DNA of 14,502 nt from an uncultured Atopobiaceae bacterium (lineage in GTDB: Bacteria > Actinomycetota > Coriobacteriia > Coriobacteriales > Atopobiaceae). Under the pieces are notes generated by a model that saw only the letters and a program-made list of their open reading frames with translations, did no database searches and had not been told where the DNA came from. The position numbers and the translations under genes were made by a program. Positions 6,351-12,260 of this stretch are shown here, one piece after another (the stretch's first letter is position 1; the number at the start of each line of letters is the position of its first letter). Location of the stretch: assembly GCA_900770865.1 (NCBI GenBank), contig CAAGLU010000138.1:1-14502 (forward strand). The letters run 5' to 3'.

Positions 6351-6424
6351 CTCGCTACAGGTTCGCACGCGAATGTGTGACCCGCGCAGGTCGCCACAGA
6401 TTCGAACGCCGAATGTGTGGCGAC
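6351..6424. repeat. Two related hairpins between convergent genes
   Basis: The second hairpin (6390-6424) has 15-bp arms GTCGCCACAGATTCG and CGAATGTGTGGCGAC with one mismatch and a 5-base loop. About 40 bp to the left, a weaker relative (about 6356-6379) has CAGGTTCGCACGCGAATGTG, where the stem TTCG/CGAA and the trailing TGTG are kept but the outer arms have decayed. The pair fills the gap between the convergent dioxygenase and LuxR genes. It probably works as a bidirectional transcription barrier. No T-tract follows, so a classic intrinsic terminator is not assured. Confidence 0.65.
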
Positions 6425-6455
6425 TCCCAGGCGCCTGCCAGCCGCAGCCGGCATG

Positions 6456-8822
6456 CTAAACCAGCCGCAACCGCCGTGCCTCGCTTGCCGCCTGTGTGCG
6501 GCGGCTCACGCGCAGCTTGGTGAGGATATGGCTCACGTGCGTCTTCACCGTGGGCAGCTTGATGCCGAGAAGCTCGCCAATCTCGGCATTGCTCTTGTCC
6601 TGGCAGATGAGGCGCAGCACCTGCAGCTCGGTCTCGGTGAGAGGGTCGGCGAGACCGCCCGCGGCTTCCAGGTACTTGGGATAGTGTGACGCCTGCATCC
6701 GGGCGCCCTTTACCAGCCGCGCGAGCTGCTCCTTCTCGGCCTTGCCCGTGCCCTCGCGCTCCAAGAGCTCCAGCAGAAGCGGCAGCACTGCGCCGCCGTA
6801 CTGCGTGATCGTCCGTGCGTACCCGTAGCAGTTTGCCCGCGCCAGGGCGCGCGTCATCCACTGCTCCCACTCCTGCTGGCCGCTGCGCCAGTGCGCGATT
6901 GCCGTGAGAACGTCATAGTGGATGGTGTCGATAACCCTATCGCATGCCATGAGGTACTCGCTGAGAGCGGCCATGAGCATTCGCGCCTCCGTGTAGCGAC
7001 CCTCCGCGATGAACGCCTGGTACACGGTGAGGTAGACGTAGCGGTCCATGTAGAACAGCCGCTCGGAGAGATCGGGCGCGTTCTCCTCGAGCCATGCGTG
7101 CGTGCGCTCCGTCTCGCCTAGCCGCAGCCATATGCGGCAGCGCAGCGCCGCGAGGTTCTTGAGGATGCGCCTGGCCTCCGGGCTCTCTTCCTGTGAGAGA
7201 CGCCGGCGCAGCGAGTCGAGAAGGGAGAGCGCCTGGCGGATGTTCCCCTGGTCGATGAGGCAGCGGCACTGAATGCCAACGGCGGCGAATTCGAGCGCCT
7301 GGTCTCCGTCGCGCTGGATCTTGGGGAGTGTGGCGCTGACGCGCGCGAGGTAGGGGGTGACGTCCTCACCCTTCTCGAACTTACTCTCGCAGAGGCCAAT
7401 CTCCACAATGCCCACACCCAGGCGCCCCAGCGCGTTGCCAACGATTCTGCTCATTGCTCGGGCCGTGAGGTTATCGGAGGGGGTCCAGGGGCTAAGGTCT
7501 CGCCCGCCGTTTATGACGCTCGGCAGGCCACTCGTCACTGAGGGCACAAGCTCGGGGTTGTCACTCGCGTGCAGCTTGGCCAGCGCCCCCACGGCAGCGA
7601 CGATGTTCGTGAGATGCCGGTGTGGTAGCGAGATGTCAAGAAATGCCAGGTAGGACTCGGCGGTGCGGCGCTCCTCCGAGGTTCTCGCCGGCGCCTTTGC
7701 GTACTCCTCGAGCCTTGTGTACCAGCGTTCCGAGTCCGCGATGCACATTGCCATGGAATCCAGCATGGACATGATGCGCATGAGGCGCGGAGACGAGAGG
7801 ACAATGTCTTCCGGCAGCTCGTGGTAGTAGTGCTCCAGCTCGTAGTAGCTGCCGCTGCCGGGATTGAGGCGCGCATGGTCTTCGAGAATCGTAAGCATGC
7901 GCTCGTCGTCACTAAGCCGCGAGCACAGATCGAGGGCGCTCGTGAAGTTGCCCTGGGATTCGTAGTACTCAATGACTCGGTTGACGATGTCGGTGACGGT
8001 GGCGTCGTTGCGGCGCCTGGCACGCTCCCACTTGCAGAAGTTGAGCATGCCCTCACGGACCTTCCACGTGTGACCCTCTCGCGTGATGAAGCTCGTTGCG
8101 TGGTGGAGGGCGTCGAGGAGGCGCGTGCCCTCGTCCTCTCCCAGAGCGTGGACAATGAGGTCGTCGTCAATGGTGTCGAAGAGTGGAACCAGGAGCAAAA
8201 CGTCCTGGGTCTTCTCGTCAAAGCGGTTCTCGAACTCCGCCTCAAAGTAAGCCATGACCTCGTCGCGCAGGGGAGCCTCCCAGGAGGAGCCCTCGTCACG
8301 TTGGATGTGGGCTATCGCCGCAGCTACGGCAAGGGGGTAGCGTTGGGAGGCGTTCGCCACGCGCTCGACGAGCTCCGGCGTGGAGGTAATTCCGTTTGCC
8401 GACAGCAGGTGGGCGATGTCGGTGTCGGTGAAGAGGAGGTCGTCCGCCGTGACAATGAGAAGCTCGCCCTTGGCAAAGAAGGGCGTGAGCCAGCCCGGCA
8501 TGGGCGCGCGGGAGAGAAAGACGAAGCGCGTGCTCGTGCAACGGGAGATAACGGATGCCAGAGCAGCGCCCTGCGCGTTGGAAACGGCGTCGTGGATGTT
8601 GTCGACAAGGACAGCGTCGTGCTTCTCGGAAGCCTCTGCGGTAACTGCCTGGGTGACGTCGACTGTGGCGGCGTCCACCTCAAGCACGTCCATGCCTTCG
8701 AGCATACGGTGCGCGAACTCTGATTTGCCAAAGCCGAGCGGCGCATAGACAAAGGCTAGGCGCGAGCACTTCCATTGCGCCCACAGGTATTCGTCGAGCT
8801 CGAGAGGAACCTTGGCTAGCAT
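6456..8822 (-). CDS. Large ATPase-LuxR one-component regulator (MalT/LAL-like layout)
   Basis: A 788-residue cytoplasmic regulator. Near the N-terminus is a P-loop APLGFGKS (27-34), and at about 71-78 a Walker B-like VLVDNIHD, as in STAND/LAL ATPases. The middle (about 250-720) is helical and lacks recognisable motifs, as expected for TPR-like sensor repeats. The last 61 residues are a LuxR helix-turn-helix: LTETELQVLRLICQDKSN and a recognition helix near LPTVKTHVSHILTKLRVS. It is somewhat shorter than MalT (about 900). The start at 8822 (MLAKVPLELDEYLW) is preferred because upstream in-frame codons to 8933 have poor third-position GC and look non-coding; GTG and ATG options at about 8858-8933 remain possible. 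The ribosome binding site is weak. Target genes and ligand are unknown; the dehydrogenase operon or dioxygenase next to it are candidates by position. Confidence 0.9.
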   Translation of the reverse strand: MLAKVPLELDEYLWAQWKCSRLAFVYAPLGFGKSEFAHRMLEGMDVLEVDAATVDVTQAVTAEASEKHDAVLVDNIHDAVSNAQGAALASVISRCTSTRFVFLSRAPMPGWLTPFFAKGELLIVTADDLLFTDTDIAHLLSANGITSTPELVERVANASQRYPLAVAAAIAHIQRDEGSSWEAPLRDEVMAYFEAEFENRFDEKTQDVLLLVPLFDTIDDDLIVHALGEDEGTRLLDALHHATSFITREGHTWKVREGMLNFCKWERARRRNDATVTDIVNRVIEYYESQGNFTSALDLCSRLSDDERMLTILEDHARLNPGSGSYYELEHYYHELPEDIVLSSPRLMRIMSMLDSMAMCIADSERWYTRLEEYAKAPARTSEERRTAESYLAFLDISLPHRHLTNIVAAVGALAKLHASDNPELVPSVTSGLPSVINGGRDLSPWTPSDNLTARAMSRIVGNALGRLGVGIVEIGLCESKFEKGEDVTPYLARVSATLPKIQRDGDQALEFAAVGIQCRCLIDQGNIRQALSLLDSLRRRLSQEESPEARRILKNLAALRCRIWLRLGETERTHAWLEENAPDLSERLFYMDRYVYLTVYQAFIAEGRYTEARMLMAALSEYLMACDRVIDTIHYDVLTAIAHWRSGQQEWEQWMTRALARANCYGYARTITQYGGAVLPLLLELLEREGTGKAEKEQLARLVKGARMQASHYPKYLEAAGGLADPLTETELQVLRLICQDKSNAEIGELLGIKLPTVKTHVSHILTKLRVSRRTQAASEARRLRLV

Positions 8823-8959
8823 GACTGCCCACCACCCACGCAAGCTTGGGCGTCTGTGCATTGTGGTGCTGGCCACACCATGGGATCCCCCTACCTTTCT
8901 CGCGCGGCATACGGATGCCCGGCCGTCTGCCATCGGACAATGGTAGGACAGGGCGGCCG

Positions 8960-8988
8960 AGCATAGATTCGAAAACTATTCGCATCAA
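8960..8988 (-). promoter_or_regulatory. Promoter of the LuxR regulator gene
   Basis: On the minus strand TTGATG (8983-8988) and TATGCT (8960-8965) are separated by 17 bp. Transcription would start near 8953, giving a leader of roughly 130 bases to the preferred start codon. Within the spacer there is a direct repeat of ATTCG and a TTCGAA palindrome, which may be a regulator site. Confidence 0.5.
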
Positions 8989-9168
8989 AGTCCAATAGTA
9001 ACGGAGGGAAATGCGGTTCCCAAGCCTGGGCATCTTTGCAGGTCGAGCGTCCCGAGTCCTGCTGCGGTGTTCTCTGCAAGCCCCTTAACCTTCCTTGCCC
9101 TGTTGTCAAAGGCGATGCCAGTCGAGAAGGGCGTGTCGGCGAGGGAAGTCAAGGGCAGCGTTGACGCG

Positions 9169-9192
9169 GCCGTCTGTCGCGCCGTCTGTCGC
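9169..9192. repeat. Perfect tandem 12-bp repeat
   Basis: GCCGTCTGTCGC occurs twice, head to tail, with no spacer. It lies in gene-free DNA between the LuxR gene and the small-protein gene. It may be a simple duplication or a pair of protein-binding half-sites. Confidence 0.7.
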
Positions 9193-9213
9193 GGGGCCAA
9201 TGCCGCGTGTTCT

Positions 9214-9316
9214 CGCCATTTGGGAATTTTCCGAACGTTTAGGGATGGTTAACCGGCGAAATGGCGCGGCACTGAAATTAAGACGCGAAAATCGAACGGT
9301 TAGGCGCCCCTAAACG
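9214..9316. promoter_or_regulatory. Cluster of nested inverted repeats
   Basis: CGCCATTT (9214-9221) pairs with AAATGGCG (9259-9266), enclosing GGAATTTTCC and the perfect palindrome GGTTAACC (9247-9254). CGTTTAGGG (9236-9244) pairs with CCCTAAACG (9308-9316). The region is AT-rich compared with neighbours and contains repeated GCGAAA words. It may be a multi-site operator or a structured RNA, but which cannot be told from sequence. Confidence 0.45.
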
Positions 9317-9387
9317 GCGAAAACTCGTGTGATTCCCAGCACACGGCGTGCATGCTCGTCTCCTCACGTTGTCCAAACTTGAGGCCC

Positions 9388-9443
9388 TTATTTATGTCGC
9401 GTCCGTCGGATATAGTCGAGCCAATCCGAGGCAGAGGCCTCGG
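9388..9443 (+). promoter_or_regulatory. Probable promoter and 5' leader hairpin of the small-protein operon
   Basis: A -10 box TATAGT (9411-9416) has a weak -35 TTATTT (9388-9393) at 17 bp. Transcription would begin near 9423. Right after that lies the hairpin CCGAGGC-AGAG-GCCTCGG (9426-9443), which would sit at the extreme 5' end of the mRNA and could protect it from decay. The ribosome binding site follows 17 bases later. Confidence 0.4.
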
Positions 9444-9471
9444 CACGTTGGCCCTAGGTCAGGAGGTCACC

Positions 9472-9666
9472 ATGAGCTACATCGATGACGAGCTGGAAGA
9501 GGCTTACGAGCAGTACCGCAGGGGAGAGCTCAGCTTCGAGGAGTACAAGCGCATGTGCGACGAGGCAGACCGTGAGGAGGCAGAGGAGAACTACCGCCGG
9601 AAGGCCACCAAGAAGCGCGGCGGCTGGCAGCCTTTTGTCAGCGTTGTCTTCACCTTCGACCGCTAG
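9472..9666 (+). CDS. Small charged protein of unknown function (SHOCT-like)
   Basis: A 64-residue protein starting MSYIDDELEEAYEQYRRGEL. A very strong ribosome binding site (AGGAGG, five bases before the ATG) and a typical upstream promoter region support it as a real gene. The first 45 residues are acidic and helical; the pattern YRRGELSFEEYKRMCDEA resembles the short SHOCT-type helical module (Gly followed by Glu-Glu-aromatic-Lys). Then comes a basic stretch (RRKATKKRGG) and a hydrophobic tail WQPFVSVVFTFDR. There is no signal peptide. It lies 63 bp upstream of the pyrrolidone peptidase gene and may share its transcript. The function is unknown, and the SHOCT resemblance is by eye only. Confidence 0.8.
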   Translation: MSYIDDELEEAYEQYRRGELSFEEYKRMCDEADREEAEENYRRKATKKRGGWQPFVSVVFTFDR

Positions 9667-9729
9667 AGTGTGGCTGGGTGCCCTCGCTCCAGGTGGAGCA
9701 CGGGCAATTGGCCACGAGAGACGGTGCGC

Positions 9730-10344
9730 ATGGAGAAGATCTTGGTCACGGGTTTCGAGCCCTTTGGTGGCGAGCAAGCAAACCCCTCGTGGGAGGTGGT
9801 AAAGGCGCTTCCGCAGGTCATCGCCGGCCATGCGGTGGTGCGCGAGTGCATTCCCGTGTCCTTCCGCCGTGGGCCCGCCGCCGCGCTTGAAGCAATCCAG
9901 CGCGAGGACCCCTCCATCGTGCTCTGCGTGGGACAGGCGGGCGGTCGCGCCAAAGTGACGCCGGAGTTCGTGGGCATCAACTACGCAGATGCGCGCATCC
10001 CAGACAACGACGGCGAGCAGCCCCAGGCAACGCGCCTCCTGGCGGGTGCGCCGGACGCACGCTTCTCGACACTGCCCGTTCGTGCGATGGCACAGGCGAT
10101 GGTCGACGCCGGCGTGCCTGCCGCCGTCTCGTATTCCGCGGGGACCTACGTTTGCAATGCGGTGCTCTTCTCGGTGCTTGATGCGCTTGCGGCATCCCAG
10201 TCTACGGCGCGTGCCGGCTTTGTGCACGTTCCCAACTCGCCCGAGCAGGCATGCCATCTGGCCAAGGCAACTCCCAGCATGCCGGTTGCGCTCATGCTGC
10301 AAGGAATCGTGAGCGGTCTTGAGTGCGCCTGCTCATGGGGCTAG
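9730..10344 (+). CDS. pcp: Pyrrolidone-carboxylate peptidase
   Basis: A 204-residue cytoplasmic cysteine peptidase (family C15) that removes N-terminal pyroglutamate from peptides. The opening MEKILVTGFEPFGGEQANPS is diagnostic. The catalytic triad is complete: Glu79 in VTPEFVGINYADARIPDNDG, Cys142 in SYSAGTYVCNAVLF and His166 in AGFVHVPNSPEQ. The length is slightly under the family's usual 210-215. The start at 9730 has a weak GAGAG ribosome binding site; an in-frame GTG two codons earlier is possible. It lies between the 64-residue gene and the dehydrogenase with gaps of 63 and 73 bp and no terminator, so one transcript is likely. Confidence 0.96.
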   Translation: MEKILVTGFEPFGGEQANPSWEVVKALPQVIAGHAVVRECIPVSFRRGPAAALEAIQREDPSIVLCVGQAGGRAKVTPEFVGINYADARIPDNDGEQPQATRLLAGAPDARFSTLPVRAMAQAMVDAGVPAAVSYSAGTYVCNAVLFSVLDALAASQSTARAGFVHVPNSPEQACHLAKATPSMPVALMLQGIVSGLECACSWG

Positions 10345-10417
10345 GCTCGTCGCGAGGCGCTGGCCCCCTGGCATTGCCTGGAAGCCCAAGCGTCCGCGAG
10401 CCAGAAAGGGGAACCAC

Positions 10418-11365
10418 ATGAGCTTCAAGGACACCAAGGTCGTTATCGTAGGCGCTGGCAAGGTGGGGTCCACTACCGCGTTCAGCATTATCAACCAGGG
10501 GCTTTGCGGTGACGTGTGCCTCATCGACGTGAATCACGAGCACGCGGTGGGCGAGGCGCTCGACATGCGTGACTCGGTCTTCTTCATGAACCGCAACGTC
10601 AACGTGCACGCCGGCGACTACAGCGAGTGTGCAGACGCAGACATTGTCATTGTCACCGCGGCGGCACCCATGCCCAAGGACTCCAACGACCGCCTCGAGA
10701 TGCTCAAGCCCAGCCTTGGTGTGGTGCGCTCGGTGGTCGAGCAGGTCATGGCGTCGGGCTTTGACGGCATCTTCCTGGTGGTTTCGAACCCCGTTGACGT
10801 GATGAGCTACTACACCTGGAAAGTCTCTGGCCTGCCGCACGAGCGCGTGATTGGTTCCGGTACCTTCCTCGACTCCGCGCGACTGTGCCGCGCGCTGTCC
10901 GACATGTACGATCTAGCGTCCAATAGCGTCGAGGCCTACGTGCTGGGCGAGCATGGCGATTCGGAGATCGTCTCGTGGAACAGCGCGACCATCGGCGGCA
11001 AGCGCGTGGACGACGTCCTGCGCGACAACGCCTCGCGCACGCGCGGTGTCACCCGCGACGAGCTGCGCAAGCGCACGGTGCAGGCCGGCTGGGACATCTT
11101 TAGCCGCAAGGGAAACACCTGCTACGGCATTGCGTCGAGTACCGCGTCCATCGCCAAGTCGATTCTCTTCGACGAGAACCGAATCATGCCTGTCTCGGTG
11201 TACCTCGACGGGCAGTACGGCATCCACGACACATTTATCTCGGTGCCCACGATTGTCGACAGCACCGGCGCCAAGGAGATCGTGGAGATTGACCTTCTCC
11301 CCGACGAGCTTGAGGCGCTGAGAAAGTCCGCCGATATGCTCCACGGCCTGGACGAGAAGCTCTAG
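10418..11365 (+). CDS. ldh: L-lactate / L-2-hydroxyacid dehydrogenase (NAD-dependent)
   Basis: A 315-residue enzyme of the LDH/MDH superfamily. The Rossmann fold is shown by VVIVGAGKVGSTTA (8-21) and the NAD-selecting acid Asp37 in CLIDVNHE. The catalytic His179 in GEHGDSE, its partner Asp152 in GTFLDSARL and the substrate-binding Arg155 are present, and Arg92 on the mobile loop is kept. In the loop TAAAPMPKDSNDR, the place where classic LDH has Gln (Gln102 in LDH numbering) appears to be Met85, and the loop seems one residue longer. The substrate may therefore be a bulkier 2-keto acid than pyruvate, as in L-2-hydroxyisocaproate dehydrogenases. The start at 10418 has the AAAGGGGA ribosome binding site. 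It ends the operon before a strong terminator. The ldh symbol is by family; the specificity is unsure. Confidence 0.9.
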   Translation: MSFKDTKVVIVGAGKVGSTTAFSIINQGLCGDVCLIDVNHEHAVGEALDMRDSVFFMNRNVNVHAGDYSECADADIVIVTAAAPMPKDSNDRLEMLKPSLGVVRSVVEQVMASGFDGIFLVVSNPVDVMSYYTWKVSGLPHERVIGSGTFLDSARLCRALSDMYDLASNSVEAYVLGEHGDSEIVSWNSATIGGKRVDDVLRDNASRTRGVTRDELRKRTVQAGWDIFSRKGNTCYGIASSTASIAKSILFDENRIMPVSVYLDGQYGIHDTFISVPTIVDSTGAKEIVEIDLLPDELEALRKSADMLHGLDEKL

Positions 11366-11388
11366 GGGCTTCTTTCGGCGGCGTGAAG

Positions 11389-11433
11389 AAAACCCTCCCT
11401 CCGGCGAGAATCTGGCGCCGGAGGGAGGGTTTT
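11389..11433. terminator. Strong bidirectional intrinsic terminator
   Basis: A perfect 18-bp inverted repeat, AAAACCCTCCCTCCGGCG and CGCCGGAGGGAGGGTTTT, flanks a 9-base loop. It begins 23 bp after the dehydrogenase stop, with a T-tract on each strand. It would end the plus-strand dehydrogenase operon and also any minus-strand transcript leaving the ECF T-component gene at 11514. Confidence 0.95.
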
Positions 11434-11513
11434 ATACGTTGTAGCTGTGGAAACGTGCCCTCCGGCGTCGCTGAAACCCGGCGCCGTCGAACCCGCGTCG
11501 CCCCGCCGCGCCC

Positions 11514-12260
11514 CTACAGCAGTGCGCCGGCAACCACCAGCGCGGCGCACGCAACCAGCACTACCACGTCGCGTCCCACCATGGGGTAGCGCTTGTAGCT
11601 GCTCTCGCGCGTGCGCAGGTAGAAGCCGCGCTGCTCGGCGGCAAGCGCCGTCGCATCGGTCTTTCCCACCGAGCTCACCAGCAGTGGCACGCACAGCGGC
11701 AGCATGAGCTGCAGCTTGCGGATGGGGTTCTTGGTGTCGTACTCAACGCCGCGCGCGGTCTGCGCTTCCATGATTGCGTTCATCTCCTGGCTGAACACGG
11801 GTACAAAACGCAGCGCCGTGGTGAACGTGAACGCGTAGCGATACGGAATGTGAAGCACCTCGACGCATGCGTTGGCCAGGTCGTTGAGCTTGGTCACGCT
11901 CAGCATGAGGATGAGCGGCAGTGCCACGCCCATCAGGCGCAGGCATGCCTTGCTGCCTGTGACCAGGCCATCCGTGGTCATCCAAGCAAACACGGGTTCG
12001 CCGCCGCGCACAAACGCTGTCTGCAGCAGAAGCATTACCACAGCCAGCGGCACAAGTAGCTTGAGCAGCGAGACCAGCTTGGACGTGGCATGCGCGTAGG
12101 CGCCCAGCGCAAAGGTGAGGACGAGAAGCCCCAGCAGCATGGGGTAGGTGTCGGCCAGGAAGATCGAGATGATGATTGCCGCGGCAATGCCCAGCTTGGT
12201 CACGGGGTTCAGCCGATGCAGCAGGGTGTCTCCCGGCACGTAGTCGATCACGTTAACCAC
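11514..12260 (-). CDS. ecfT: ECF transporter T component (energy-coupling transmembrane protein)
   Basis: A 248-residue membrane protein of the EcfT/CbiQ family. Hydrophobic helices lie at about 23-37, 40-57, 65-82, 107-125 and 230-248. The two cytoplasmic coupling motifs that dock into the ATPases are recognisable: AQTARG (166-171) is the classic first motif, and AAEQRGF (207-213) stands for the second, usually AMEARG/AF. The start is a GTG at 12260 that overlaps the last 8 bp of the ATPase gene (GTGGTTAA), showing translational coupling. It links the double ATPase to a substrate-binding S protein. It is last in the operon, followed by the bidirectional terminator at 11389-11433. Confidence 0.93.
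   Translation of the reverse strand: MVNVIDYVPGDTLLHRLNPVTKLGIAAAIIISIFLADTYPMLLGLLVLTFALGAYAHATSKLVSLLKLLVPLAVVMLLLQTAFVRGGEPVFAWMTTDGLVTGSKACLRLMGVALPLILMLSVTKLNDLANACVEVLHIPYRYAFTFTTALRFVPVFSQEMNAIMEAQTARGVEYDTKNPIRKLQLMLPLCVPLLVSSVGKTDATALAAEQRGFYLRTRESSYKRYPMVGRDVVVLVACAALVVAGALL

Larger units (their letters stand above)
8823..9471. other. 649-bp stretch without a supported gene
   Basis: This region separates the LuxR gene (minus) from the 64-residue gene (plus). It holds the LuxR promoter, a 12-bp tandem repeat, a group of nested inverted repeats and a probable promoter with leader hairpin for the plus-strand operon. Open frames of 61-72 codons exist on both strands, but they lack ribosome binding sites and look unlike protein. 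Confidence 0.7.

Noticed and set aside
5541..6368. 275-codon minus-strand frame opposite the dioxygenase
   Set aside because: It is a His/Arg/Val-rich complement of a gene with all metal ligands intact.
7821..8723. 300-codon plus-strand frame opposite the LuxR regulator
   Set aside because: No domain or ribosome binding site; the minus-strand frame is much longer with a P-loop and helix-turn-helix.
8823..8933. N-terminal extension of the LuxR regulator to 8933
   Set aside because: The extra 37 codons have weak third-position GC preference, basic and low-order sequence and no ribosome binding site; kept only as an alternative.
9067..9313. Short plus-strand frames in the gap before the small-protein gene
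   Set aside because: They have no ribosome binding site, cross the tandem repeat and nested palindromes, and show no recognisable features.
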